Source of the DNA: CAZNPL01 sp964574815
GTDB lineage: Bacteria; Planctomycetota; Phycisphaerae; UBA1845
NCBI GenBank assembly: GCA_964574815.1
Contig: CAZNPL010000013.1
Span: forward strand, 1 to 64,000
DNA length: 64,000 nucleotides
Direction of reading: 5' to 3'
Shown here: positions 55,551 to 64,000 of the stretch, piece after piece
How positions within the stretch are numbered: position 1 is the first letter of the stretch
How the letters are laid out: each line of letters opens with the position of its first letter
Notes under the pieces: generated by a model
The model's input: the letters and a program-made list of their open reading frames with translations, nothing else
Databases searched by the model: none
Told to the model about the DNA's origin: nothing
Position numbers and translations under genes: made by a program

Positions 55551-58352
55551 ATGTTTCGACCAACAACTGTCTGGTCTGTATCAACCTGTATGCACACCAA
55601 CACACGCTCGCGAACCCGCTACCGCAGGGTCCTGGTCGGCACAGTCATGCTGGCGGCGGCAATGGCCCCGCGCAGCCCGGGGATCGAAAACGAAGTCGCC
55701 TTCAGTCAACCCCCAACCGACAACCAGGAACAACTCGCATCAAACATTGACCTCGGCGACGTTCAGCCCGCCGGCATTCTCATCGACGACTTCGTCTCCG
55801 ATGGCCGCACCATAACCTCGCTGCGCTGGTGGGGAGCCACCCTCCCACCCACGGTCGAGCCATGCGCCCTCATCAACGGCGGATTCGAAACCGGTGACTT
55901 TACCGGATGGGTCGCGCTCGACAACGGCGAAACCGGCAGCCTGCCCTGGACGGTCGAACCCTCCGGCACGTGCTTCTTCTCCGTCTTTTGCAACGCGCCC
56001 TTGGAGGGGAGCATGGACGCCATGAACGGATTCGACGGGTACGCGGGGCTGGTATATGAACTCTATCAGGACGTCATGTTGTCCGCGGGCGCGACCGTCA
56101 CGCTGGTGACGAACCATCGCATCCAGTACGACAGCTTCGGCGCACCCAGCGAGTTGCCCCGCACCCTGGACATCACCATACGCAACCAAAGTAACGATAT
56201 CCTCTCCACGCTTTATCATGAGGAGATAATGCTCGACGGAGCCCCCTATACCGACCTCGGCTGGAACCAGCAGGTCTTCGACCTATCTGCTCTCAGCGGC
56301 CAGACCGTCCGAATTCACTTCAACATGGCGATCCCGGAAACCTTGACCGGCCCGGCCCTGATCGAATTCGACGACGTCTCGCTTACATGCAACGGAGCAA
56401 GCAGCGAGCGAACGGAAAGCCCCTCGATGACGTCCAGGCCACACGACACGATCGGCGGGCACGCCCAACTGCAGATCAATCAACAACCCTCGCAACCCGA
56501 CGGCTGGCTGGTGAGCTTCCACGTCCCGCGCGACGACGCGGCTGCATCAAACCACCCTCTCGGAACCTACTTCTGCGAGACACAATCCATCGGAGCGTCA
56601 CCGTCCACATTCACCTCGTGCGACGAACTCGACGCAACAGAGTACTCCGTACAACTCGCCGATTGCTGCCTCTTGAACGCCATCCCCGATCCGCGAGACG
56701 ACACCGTCCCCGCACAGTCAGACGGATTCCACGCCACACCCTGCGAACACTACGACCTGAGCATCGCCGCAAGCGTCGGAAAAAGCTACGCATGGGACCC
56801 GACCGTCGCCGCCTGTTCCGGCCGATGGGACGAATACGAAGGCCACTACGCCGACGTATGGGCCGACGGCGCCTACGCCTACGTACCCAACTGGGCCGCC
56901 TCCGACGGGATGCCCGCCCGAATCCATGTGATCGACATTGCAGACCCCGCCGCCCCGCAACTCGTCACGACCTTCTTCTTCCCACCACCCAACGAAAACG
57001 CCTCGCCCGAGGACGTCAAAGCCGCCGACGGCCTGCTGTTCGTCGCGCTCGACGCCGGCGGCAACGACGGGGCCGCCATCCTCGACGCCCGAGACCCCGC
57101 AAGCCCCACCCTGCTCGCTACCATCCGTATCCCCGGTTTCGAAGACGTCCACAACCTCTTCTACGACAACGGCTACCTCTACCTCGCCGACAATCAGACG
57201 CCGCGCGTCGCCATCGTCGACCTGACGCTCTTCGACCCCGACGCCCCGCCCCCGTCACCCATCACCACCGCCCTCTGGATCATGCACAACGTCGGCGACT
57301 CGGCCGTCCGGGACATCACCGTCGCGAACGACCGCCTCTACGTCGCCGCCGGACCCAGCGGCGTCTGGCTTTACGACGCCGCCGACGTCGCCGCCCAGGA
57401 GCCCACCTACCTCGGCCAGAGCGGAGGCCGAGAGGCCCTCTCAGTCTGGCCCACCGCCGACGGCGCCTACCTCGCCGCCGCCGAGGCCGGCCCCCAAGCC
57501 GGCGTCCGCATCTACGAACTCCGGGAGCAGCCCGGCTACGTGCTCTTCCTCGTCCGCGATGAAATGCTCCTGACCTCCGAGGCCTTCGCCCCCCGCAACG
57601 TCAGGGTCGTCGGCCATCGACTCTACGCATCCTGGAACCAGGCCGGCCTGCGCGTGCTCGACATCAACCCACTCGACGGCCGGCTCAGCCCCGTCGCACT
57701 TTACGATACCACCGTATTGCTGGACACCGGCATTCCCGAAGGCAATTGGGGCCTCTACCCGCTCCCCGGCGGTACCCACGTATTGCTCAGTGACACCGAT
57801 CGAGGCCTCTTCATCATCGACGTAACCGACCTCCCCGGCGGCTGTGTCGCAACATCAACCGATGTTGCCGAAACCGAGCCGTTCTGGGGCTGGCGCTCGA
57901 CCGCAGACGAGAGCGGCAGCCGATCTCCTGCCTCCGGCCTCGTCACACTCGACGCCGAAGAAACCTGGCTGTACGACGGTTGGACGGCGGTTCAGCCGAC
58001 CTGCGGCACGCCCAATCTGGCCTTCGAGTTGTTGACAACCGAATCAGGCGGCGTGACGTGCGGTTGCGTCACCGACGACGACTGCGGCGACCAGGACGCC
58101 TGCACGTTCGACGAATGCGTCAGCGGCGGCTGCGTCCATACGCCCCGTCGCTACGGCGACGTCGACGGCAACGGAACCCTCAACCTGTTCGACCTCTTCA
58201 GCGTCCTTCACGGCATCGCCGGCGACTTCAGCGACAGCGCCTTCGTCAACCAGGACATCGAGCCCTGCTCCGGAAACGGCGTCATCAACCTCTTCGACCT
58301 GTTCGCCATCCTGAACGCAATAGCAGGCCAGGACCCCTGCGCGTGCCAGTAA
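55551..58352 (+). CDS. Secreted LVIVD/beta-propeller protein with dockerin-like tail
   Basis: A 933-residue exported protein. ATG 55551 has AAGGGG upstream and leads to a signal segment (RVLVGTVMLAAAMAPRSPG). Residues about 95-310 form a beta-sandwich (NGGFETGDFTGWVALDNGETG, as in carbohydrate-binding-like modules). Residues about 420-780 have repeats such as IHVIDIADPAAPQLV, AILDARDPASPTLLATI and LYVAAGPSGVWLYDAAD, of the LVIVD beta-propeller type. A Cys-rich unit (CVTDDDCGDQDACTFDEC) and two dockerin-like loops (DVDGNGTLNLFDLFSVL, GNGVINLFDLFAIL) end the protein, matching the tail of the metallopeptidase at 2606-6265. Likely secreted or surface-bound; no enzymatic motif was seen. Confidence 0.82.
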   Translation: MFRPTTVWSVSTCMHTNTRSRTRYRRVLVGTVMLAAAMAPRSPGIENEVAFSQPPTDNQEQLASNIDLGDVQPAGILIDDFVSDGRTITSLRWWGATLPPTVEPCALINGGFETGDFTGWVALDNGETGSLPWTVEPSGTCFFSVFCNAPLEGSMDAMNGFDGYAGLVYELYQDVMLSAGATVTLVTNHRIQYDSFGAPSELPRTLDITIRNQSNDILSTLYHEEIMLDGAPYTDLGWNQQVFDLSALSGQTVRIHFNMAIPETLTGPALIEFDDVSLTCNGASSERTESPSMTSRPHDTIGGHAQLQINQQPSQPDGWLVSFHVPRDDAAASNHPLGTYFCETQSIGASPSTFTSCDELDATEYSVQLADCCLLNAIPDPRDDTVPAQSDGFHATPCEHYDLSIAASVGKSYAWDPTVAACSGRWDEYEGHYADVWADGAYAYVPNWAASDGMPARIHVIDIADPAAPQLVTTFFFPPPNENASPEDVKAADGLLFVALDAGGNDGAAILDARDPASPTLLATIRIPGFEDVHNLFYDNGYLYLADNQTPRVAIVDLTLFDPDAPPPSPITTALWIMHNVGDSAVRDITVANDRLYVAAGPSGVWLYDAADVAAQEPTYLGQSGGREALSVWPTADGAYLAAAEAGPQAGVRIYELREQPGYVLFLVRDEMLLTSEAFAPRNVRVVGHRLYASWNQAGLRVLDINPLDGRLSPVALYDTTVLLDTGIPEGNWGLYPLPGGTHVLLSDTDRGLFIIDVTDLPGGCVATSTDVAETEPFWGWRSTADESGSRSPASGLVTLDAEETWLYDGWTAVQPTCGTPNLAFELLTTESGGVTCGCVTDDDCGDQDACTFDECVSGGCVHTPRRYGDVDGNGTLNLFDLFSVLHGIAGDFSDSAFVNQDIEPCSGNGVINLFDLFAILNAIAGQDPCACQ

Positions 58353-58735
58353 TCGGGCAACCCGCCTCCTCCGGAGGTTGGCTTGCGATTCGCCCGCATA
58401 CCGCGAGCAAGGCGACCTTCTCTTACGAAGCAAGGGGTGGGGAACGGACATGCTGACCGGCAAGATGCCCCATCCTTCGCCGGGGGCCATGCCCACGCTC
58501 GTGTGGCTATGCATTGTGGTAAAGGGCATAAATGGCACGTGCGCGGGTCCCCCATCCTCCGCGAAGCGAATGGTCGGGGACTGACATTCAACCCAATCGC
58601 CGGACCCCGCGCCCACACGCCGGCGTCCACGCCGAGCCCTTATCCCTCTGTCCCTACGCCCTGTCCTGAACGAACAGACCCGCCGCGCCCCGCAGCCCGG
58701 CCCCACGGAGGCACCACTCCTGAAGGACTAGAACA
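58353..58735. other. 0.38-kb gap with inverted repeats
   Basis: No gene. GTCCCC (58547-58552) and GGGGAC (58576-58581) are arms of an imperfect inverted repeat with CGC-GAA-GCG at its centre. A CCCACGCTCGTGTGG phrase near 58490 is another small palindrome. Both resemble dispersed intergenic repeats. Confidence 0.45.
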
Positions 58736-59848
58736 CTAAATGTTTTCCCCGGCGAAAAATGCCGCCCCCATGCGGTCGGCCATCGGCTGGTTCGTGAAAA
58801 TGAGCGGCAGAATGTACTGCGTGTCCGTGTTCGGAGCCCGCAGATAGTCCGCCATCTGCATGCGCCAGGCGGTGTCGAACTCCATCAATGCGTCCTGCGG
58901 ACTCGATGCGTCCAACGCCTTGAGCAGCACGTTGCAGGCGATCCGCGCCGACCACATCGCAGGATAAATCCCCTCCCCGCTCGCCGCCGCCACAAAGCCC
59001 CCGGCGTCACCGATCACCAGCGTGCGCTTCGCCACGTGTGTGTCCATCGACAACGCCACGGCCGTAGGCGTGATGGTCACCGGAGCCGCGGCCGCCGCCC
59101 GGCTCAGATCAATGTCGAGCAGCTTCGCCTCGACCACACGCCGGCACAGCGTCACCAAGTTCGGGATCACGTCCCGCTTCTCACCGGGCGACTGGAGGCC
59201 GACCGACGCATACCCCTCCGACGCCACAATCATCCCGAACCCGCCCGATGGATCGATCCCCAGAACGATCGATACGCTCGGCGCCGTCTGCGGCGGACAT
59301 TCAGTCGTCTCGACCTGCGCCGCCCACGCACCGCCCGCATCCGCCTCGATCGACAGACCCACGCGCTCCAGCAACGGCGTGCCTCGACCCGCCGCCAGCA
59401 CCAGCAGCCGAGCACGCAGCTTCTCGCCGTTGCCCGCGTCGATGGCCACGCCGCCCTCCTCGAGCGCCACGTCACGCACCGGCAGTTCCTGCCGGAAGTC
59501 GGCACCCGCGGCCACCGCGTTGCGCACCAGTCGTTCGTCAAACGCCGCCCGGTTCACCAGATATCCCGCCGACCCCCTGAGATTCGGAGAAGCCGTCTTC
59601 GTCAGATCGGCGTTGAAGAACGCCACCGACTTGAACTCCAACGCAGTCACGTCCTGCGGAGAGAGGCCGAGGTCGGCCAGCAAAGGCTTGGCCTGAGAGT
59701 TGAGCCAGCCGGCACAGACCCGATCGCGAGGAAACGGCGCCGCCTCCACCAGGCACACCTCCCGCTCCGCATTCGCCAGCGTGAAGGCCGCCGTAGCGCC
59801 CGCCGGTCCCGCGCCGACTATCAGCACGTCGTAAACGTCCTCGCTCAT
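58736..59848 (-). CDS. FAD-dependent oxidoreductase, geranylgeranyl reductase family
   Basis: A 370-residue flavoprotein with the N-terminal FAD-binding motif DVLIVGAGPAGATAAFTLA, FPRDRVCAGWLNSQA (the family C-x-G region), and GDAGGFVAAASGEGIYPAMWSA near 290. The family reduces isoprenoid chains or acts on related lipid substrates. It follows mlaD by 57 bases on the same strand, so it may share the lipid transport operon. The substrate is not evident. Confidence 0.87.
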   Translation of the reverse strand: MSEDVYDVLIVGAGPAGATAAFTLANAEREVCLVEAAPFPRDRVCAGWLNSQAKPLLADLGLSPQDVTALEFKSVAFFNADLTKTASPNLRGSAGYLVNRAAFDERLVRNAVAAGADFRQELPVRDVALEEGGVAIDAGNGEKLRARLLVLAAGRGTPLLERVGLSIEADAGGAWAAQVETTECPPQTAPSVSIVLGIDPSGGFGMIVASEGYASVGLQSPGEKRDVIPNLVTLCRRVVEAKLLDIDLSRAAAAAPVTITPTAVALSMDTHVAKRTLVIGDAGGFVAAASGEGIYPAMWSARIACNVLLKALDASSPQDALMEFDTAWRMQMADYLRAPNTDTQYILPLIFTNQPMADRMGAAFFAGENI

Positions 59849-59905
59849 CGCCTGTGTCGCTCCCTTGCCCGAGCGGTTGAGATTACCTCTGCGCGTTCGG
59901 CCGGC

Positions 59906-61255
59906 TCACTCGATCCCCAGTTGCGACCACAGAGCCTCCTCCGCGGCCGAGAACCGCTCCAACGCAGCGTTCAACTCCTCGCGTGCCTCCTTGAAGGTCT
60001 CGTCGCTCACCGGCACTTCGTCGGTAGAAGCCTCATGCAGCGCTTTCAACTGCGCCAGGGATGCGTCCAGCGAAGCCGAAGCATCGGCGAACTCCCGAAC
60101 CGCGTCGAACAAATACGCCTCCCGAACCTGCTCGTCGTCCGGACGGTGGATCAACCGCCACGGATAACGCCGGAGGTTCTTGGCCATCGCCTTCAAATGA
60201 TGGCTGGCCTCTTCCGCATTCCGGATCAGCCCGACAACACGCTCCTCACTGCGCGCCGTGACGTGCTGCGCTCTCTGCACCACGTCGTTCACGCCCGCGA
60301 CCGTATGCTTCAGTTCGTCGATAGCGTCATGAAGCTTCCCAATCAGTCGGTCGGAGTCGTCGGCGTCCAGCTCCCGCTCAATCCGCGGCAGTATAGTATC
60401 ATCGATGCGGTTCGCCGCGCTGTCGGTCGCCGAGATCGTGTTCTTGATCCCGTCCCGGTTCTCATCGATGACCGCATTGACGCCGGCCAGCGCCGAATCG
60501 AGAAGATCCAGGTTGTGATGAACCTTGGCCAACGCCGTCTTCTCGTCTTCCGGGTCCAACTGCCGGTCCAGGCTGACCGCAAAGTCCTCGACGTGCCCGA
60601 GGATCGACTGGATCTTGGCGATCACCGCCTCATCCTTCTGAGGGTCCAGATTCTCTCTCAGGTGACGCGCCGACGTCTTCAAGTTGTCGAGCACATCGTG
60701 AATCTTGGCCACGGCCGAACGCGGCGAAGAAGCGTCGAGCTGCGACTTGACCTGGGAGATCAGACTGTCGGGGTCCTCCTCGTTGAATTGCCGCGTGATC
60801 ATCGACACGTCGGAGGCGAAGCCCGATGCCTCCGCGAAAACCGGGTCTCCGGCCGATACCCGTTCCGAGCTGTTGCCGCGATTCTTGATCACCAGTTGTC
60901 CCTGATTCCCGAGAATCTGCCCCTGCACCGCCACCCGGCAATCCGCTCGGAGGTCAACCGATTCGAGAACCTCTCCGGATACCTCGAAGAAGAGGTAGTC
61001 CTGGTCGGCCGGCCCGTCCGGCAGCGGGCGTTCGACAAGCGTAATCGACTTGACGCTGCCCACCTGTTGCGGCCCGCAGACGATCGGCGCCCCCGTGTTC
61101 AACCGGGGCGTCTCGAGATCGTGGCGGACCAGCACGCGAAGGGGGACAGTCGGCTCGAAGGAGCGGCCCCCGAAAAACACCAGGGCCGCAAACAGGAGCG
61201 CCGCGACGACGATCACTGTCAGCCCCAACCCAAAGGTTTCGCGCGGTCTGGGCAT
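59906..61255 (-). CDS. mlaD: MlaD/MCE domain lipid-transport protein
   Basis: A 449-residue protein anchored by one N-terminal helix (GLGLTVIVVAALLFAALVFFGG) followed by an MCE domain (about 40-150) with APIVCGPQQVGSVKSI and VAVQGQILGNQGQLVI. The long remainder is helical and coiled-coil-like, with repeated units such as LDPQKDEAVIAKIQSILGHVEDF and LDPEDEKTALAKVHHNLDLLD. MCE proteins form hexameric rings that pass phospholipids across the periplasm. E. coli MlaD is about 180 residues; the extended helical tail suggests a longer tube-like form. The start at 61255 is set by the hydrophobic anchor. Confidence 0.87.
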   Translation of the reverse strand: MPRPRETFGLGLTVIVVAALLFAALVFFGGRSFEPTVPLRVLVRHDLETPRLNTGAPIVCGPQQVGSVKSITLVERPLPDGPADQDYLFFEVSGEVLESVDLRADCRVAVQGQILGNQGQLVIKNRGNSSERVSAGDPVFAEASGFASDVSMITRQFNEEDPDSLISQVKSQLDASSPRSAVAKIHDVLDNLKTSARHLRENLDPQKDEAVIAKIQSILGHVEDFAVSLDRQLDPEDEKTALAKVHHNLDLLDSALAGVNAVIDENRDGIKNTISATDSAANRIDDTILPRIERELDADDSDRLIGKLHDAIDELKHTVAGVNDVVQRAQHVTARSEERVVGLIRNAEEASHHLKAMAKNLRRYPWRLIHRPDDEQVREAYLFDAVREFADASASLDASLAQLKALHEASTDEVPVSDETFKEAREELNAALERFSAAEEALWSQLGIE

Positions 61256-61342
61256 CGGTCGTTCCCGTCTTGCACTCCACAAAACACAACGCTGGCGGCG
61301 CAGACGCTGCTATCATATCGGCTTCACGCCGAACCGCGACCG

Positions 61343-62212
61343 TCACACCGTGCCAAAGATGAGTTTCTCGAAATCCGTGATCCCCTCCGGATCGGTGAGC
61401 GGACCCTCGCCGTAGCCGTTGAGAAACTGATTCATCAGCCGATCCTGCGGGTCGGCAAGAACGTCCGGAACGGCGTTGCGAAGGGCCTCGAACTCGTCGC
61501 GATCGCCGATCTTGAGCACACGCCCCTTCTCCAGCATGACCATGCGATCGGCAATCCGAAAAGCCGAGTCCATCTCATGACTCACCACCACGCTGGTCAC
61601 GTTGAGCTTCGTCGAAAGATCCGTGATCAGTGCGTCGATCGCTGCACTCGTGACCGGGTCCAGACCGGCAGACGGCTCGTCGTAAAACAGAATCTCGGGA
61701 TCCAGCGCCGTCGCCCGGGCCAACGCCGCCCGTTTCCTCTGTCCGCCGGACAATTGAGAGGGCATCTTCTCGCGATGCGGAAGCATCCGCACCTGCGCCA
61801 GCTTCATCGTCACCACGATGTCGATCACCGAAGGGTCGACGTAGGAATGCTCTTTCAGCGGCAGAGCCACGTTGTCGGCCACCGTCATGGAATTGAACAG
61901 AGCCCCGCTCTGAAAGAGAATGCCGAATCGCTTGCGCAATTCGTCACGCTCGCGCTCCGACATGTCGCACAAGTCGCGCGGCCCAGCCATCCCCTTGGTC
62001 TGATAGTGAATGCTCCCCTCGTCAATCTCGTACTCTCCGATCAGACAGTTGAGCAGCGTGGACTTGCCGCAACCACTGCCGCCCATCACCACGATGGTCT
62101 CGCCACGCCGTACATCGAAGGACACGCCGTTGAGCACCCGAAAAGACCTGCCCTCCGCTCCGGGGAACGACTTGACCAGGTTGCGGATCGAAATGGCGTC
62201 GTCCGGGGACAT
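61343..62212 (-). CDS. mlaF: ABC transporter ATP-binding protein MlaF-like
   Basis: A 289-residue ATPase with Walker A GGSGCGKST, Q-loop ILFQSGALFNSMTV (typical of MlaF), signature LSGGQRKRAALARA, Walker B EILFYDEPSAGLDP and the switch His in VVSHEMDS. It powers phospholipid transport with MlaE. The start at 62212 removes a short non-conserved extension. It lies 30 bases after mlaE. Confidence 0.93.
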   Translation of the reverse strand: MSPDDAISIRNLVKSFPGAEGRSFRVLNGVSFDVRRGETIVVMGGSGCGKSTLLNCLIGEYEIDEGSIHYQTKGMAGPRDLCDMSERERDELRKRFGILFQSGALFNSMTVADNVALPLKEHSYVDPSVIDIVVTMKLAQVRMLPHREKMPSQLSGGQRKRAALARATALDPEILFYDEPSAGLDPVTSAAIDALITDLSTKLNVTSVVVSHEMDSAFRIADRMVMLEKGRVLKIGDRDEFEALRNAVPDVLADPQDRLMNQFLNGYGEGPLTDPEGITDFEKLIFGTV

Positions 62213-62242
62213 AGGGTCTCTCAATACCGATCGGCGCACCGA

Positions 62243-63112
62243 TCAGATGCCCAGGGCGTAAAAGACAGATGTAAACACCGCGTCGATTCCGATCAACGCC
62301 ACGATCGACTTTACGACCGTGGACGTGGTCGCTCGGCCCACGCCGGCCGGTCCCCCGCGAACGCTGAAGCCCTCGTGGCAGGCGATCAGCGCAATCACCG
62401 CGCCGAAGACGGCGGCCTTCACCAGCCCGGTCAAGAGATCCGTCGTGCTGACGGCCGCCTGCGTGAGATTGAGATACAACCTCGGCGGCACATCCAGAAT
62501 CACCACGCTCGCAAGGAATCCGCCCATCACGCCGATATAGTCGGCGATCACGGCCAGCACGACGATCATCACCGTCGTGGCCAGAAAACGCGGCACGACC
62601 AGAAACCGAATCGGATGAAGCGCGTGCGCCCGCAACGCCTTGATCTCCTCGTTTTCCACCATGGCGCCCACCTCCGCCGCGATGGACGCGCCGGCGAACC
62701 CGCTGAGCACCACGGCCGTCAGCAACGGCCCCAGTTCTCGGATCACGGCGATCCCCACCACATCGGCCACACGCTCCAGTTGACCGTAGCTGCTCAGCGT
62801 CGGCGCCATCTGGAGCGCAAGGATCAGGCCGATGAAGAGCTGCACCAGCAGAATGATGGGTATGCACCGCACTCCGAAACGGATCATCTGGGACGTAAGC
62901 GAAGACCAGCCGAACTTGACGCGGCGGGAAAGCAGCCCGCGCGTAGACCATCCGGCCGTCTCAACAAGCAGCGCCGTAAGATCGCCTATGTAACGTACGC
63001 CGCGCCCAAGCGCGTCGATCCGGTCGGCGGTGAAGCGGCCCACCGACGAAATGCTGCGATACACCAGCCCGTGCTCCATCGGCTCGGCTCGACGTGTCGG
63101 AGCGTCGCTCAT
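62243..63112 (-). CDS. mlaE: ABC transporter permease MlaE-like
   Basis: A 289-residue inner-membrane permease with about five or six hydrophobic segments (IPIILLVQLFIGLILALQM, ATTVMIVVLAVIADYIGV). Family motifs include IRELGPLLTAVVLSGFAGASIAAEVGAMVENEEIKAL (shown in parts around GASIAAE) and ACHEGFSVRGGPAGVGRATT. It forms the channel for the MlaF ATPase. The stop of the STAS gene overlaps its start by four bases. Confidence 0.93.
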   Translation of the reverse strand: MSDAPTRRAEPMEHGLVYRSISSVGRFTADRIDALGRGVRYIGDLTALLVETAGWSTRGLLSRRVKFGWSSLTSQMIRFGVRCIPIILLVQLFIGLILALQMAPTLSSYGQLERVADVVGIAVIRELGPLLTAVVLSGFAGASIAAEVGAMVENEEIKALRAHALHPIRFLVVPRFLATTVMIVVLAVIADYIGVMGGFLASVVILDVPPRLYLNLTQAAVSTTDLLTGLVKAAVFGAVIALIACHEGFSVRGGPAGVGRATTSTVVKSIVALIGIDAVFTSVFYALGI

Positions 63113-63447
63113 GCTTTCATCGCCTCTTTTTCAGTCTGCGCAATCTGGAAGAACTGGTCCAACCTGGTGATCTCCAGAATACCCTGGACCCGTTCACTCG
63201 GAGCGACCAGGATCATCTGTGCGCCGTCGCGCTTCAGTCGGCGGTACGCGTCGACCAAGGCGCCGACGCCCGAAGAATCAATGTAGTCCACCTTGGAGAG
63301 GTTGACGATCAGCCGTTTCGGATGGTCCTCGCAGATATCGAGCAGTGATTCGTGAAACGCCGGCGACCGGTTGAGGTCGATCTCGCCTTCCAGGCGTACG
63401 ACCGTGCCTTCGTCCTCTCGGGATACGTTAGTGATCGCGTCGGTCAT
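63109..63447 (-). CDS. STAS domain protein (anti-sigma factor antagonist or MlaB-like)
   Basis: A 112-residue STAS domain with VVRLEGEIDLNRSPAF and LSKVDYIDSSGVGALVDAY, where the Ser of DSSG is the usual phosphorylation site. ATG 63447 overlaps the stop of the anti-sigma kinase gene, and its own stop overlaps mlaE. As MlaB is also a STAS protein bound to MlaF, it may serve the transporter, partner switching, or both. Confidence 0.85.
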   Translation of the reverse strand: MTDAITNVSREDEGTVVRLEGEIDLNRSPAFHESLLDICEDHPKRLIVNLSKVDYIDSSGVGALVDAYRRLKRDGAQMILVAPSERVQGILEITRLDQFFQIAQTEKEAMKA

Positions 63448-63902
63448 GATTGCTTCTTCTTCAGCATGTTCAGACGCATCCCTCCGCCTTGGGCGCACTC
63501 GTAGCTCACCTCGTCCATGATCGATCGGATGATATGGACCCCCAAACCGCCCGGACGCACGTTCTCCAACGGACGCCCGCAGATCGAGTCCGGGTCCACT
63601 TGGCGGCCGAAATCACGGATGACGATGCTCAGGGCGGGCGTCGCGCCCAGCTCGGTTTTCCCCAGCCGCAGATCGATGGGCCGATTCCGAGCCCCCGCGT
63701 ACCCGTGACGGATGACGTTGGTCAGCGCCTCATCGACCGCCAACATGATCTGCCCGACCTCGGCGCTCCCGAAGCCGAGCGACGCAGCCATCGCCTGTAC
63801 ATGAGTACGAACGCCGGGCAGCTCCTCCGGGTCACTTCGAATCCTCAGGTTCACGACGTCTTCCGCGTCGTTCAACGGCCTTGGCGGCATGAAATCACCC
63901 AT
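63444..63902 (-). CDS. RsbW-like anti-sigma regulatory factor (GHKL serine kinase)
   Basis: A 152-residue ATP-binding protein of the HATPase_c/RsbW type: N-box IMLAVDEALTNVIRHGYAG, G1-box IVIRDFGRQVDP, G2-box GGLGVHIIRSIMDEV. Such proteins bind a partner and phosphorylate the STAS protein. ATG 63902 follows a TGATG overlap with the previous gene; an ATG at 63890 is possible. Stop and start with the STAS gene overlap as ATGA. Confidence 0.88.
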   Translation of the reverse strand: MGDFMPPRPLNDAEDVVNLRIRSDPEELPGVRTHVQAMAASLGFGSAEVGQIMLAVDEALTNVIRHGYAGARNRPIDLRLGKTELGATPALSIVIRDFGRQVDPDSICGRPLENVRPGGLGVHIIRSIMDEVSYECAQGGGMRLNMLKKKQS

Positions 63903-64000
63903 CACCCGTCGTCCTGCGATCCACCGGCGTCACGCGAGGACGATTCCTCGCCGGCAACGAATTGCCGCCATCGCGCGACGGCCTCCGCACGCAAGCGACT
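63902..64000 (-). CDS. C-terminal end of an unidentified protein, 5' part outside window
   Basis: An open frame from the right edge (SRLRAEAVARWRQFVAG...) ends at TGA 63902-63904, which overlaps the next start as TGATG. Only 32 residues are visible, with an acidic Ser-rich tail. A phosphatase of the RsbU/RsbP type would fit the neighbouring genes, but the visible part does not show it. Confidence 0.5.
   Translation of the reverse strand, partial: SRLRAEAVARWRQFVAGEESSSRDAGGSQDDG

Noticed and set aside
59036..63286. A 1416-codon open frame on the plus strand
   Set aside because: It is antisense to the flavoprotein, mlaD, mlaF, mlaE and STAS genes, all with clear motifs; the composition is Arg/His-rich as in GC-rich shadows.

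Overview
The window looks like a chromosome fragment from a Planctomycetota bacterium, probably close to the Phycisphaerae. The DNA is GC-rich. It has a stand-alone 23S rRNA gene with no 16S, 5S or tRNA beside it, secreted Cys-rich proteins with a dockerin-like tail (NLFDLF), a PilM-type protein fused to a membrane/PilN-like part, a leucine-degradation (methylcrotonyl-CoA carboxylase) cluster, and families of short intergenic palindromes. No transposase, integrase, phage structural module, CRISPR array or tRNA was found. The taxonomic call is an inference from gene content.

Layout. 1-6265: two large secreted proteins on the minus strand, one running off the left edge and one metallopeptidase with Cys-rich repeats and a dockerin-like tail. 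6696-6929: a short gene with an in-frame TGA that reads as a SelW/Rdx-family selenoprotein (CxxU), followed by UPF0173 hydrolase, serine acetyltransferase, a SEC-C protein and an orphan DNA methyltransferase. 10836-14000: flagellin, recO and nadD on the minus strand. 14169-17593: glycosyltransferase, gmd and fcl, a GDP-L-fucose unit. 17800-21216: 23S rRNA with its own promoter-like site, boxA, long processing stem and terminator. 21299-26571: birA plus a split methylcrotonyl-CoA carboxylase and its hydratase, all minus.

27473-33175: two exported proteins, an M29 aminopeptidase, a glycosyltransferase and an MBL-fold hydrolase. 33503-45046: a long plus-strand cluster that looks like a type IV pilus / type II secretion trans-envelope module (PilM fusion, two bitopic membrane proteins, secretin, YdjY protein), followed by arabinose-5-phosphate isomerase and a glycosyltransferase. 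Convergent to it are an NtrC-type regulator whose receiver lacks the phospho-acceptor Asp, then pnp and rpsO. 49966-54726: CheY-like regulator, RNase D, purN and a MATE transporter. 54908-55119: a compact small transcription unit with promoter, Shine-Dalgarno, 28-codon ORF and terminator. 55551-58352: a beta-propeller secreted protein with the same dockerin-like tail. 58736-64000: an Mla-type lipid transport operon (mlaE-F-D) with a STAS/anti-sigma kinase pair in front and an FAD-dependent reductase behind.

The most noteworthy items are the TGA-interrupted selenoprotein with a SECIS-like hairpin, the small 28-codon transcription unit, the orphan 23S locus, the PilM fusion in a divergent secretion cluster, and the receiver domain carrying His at position 54.
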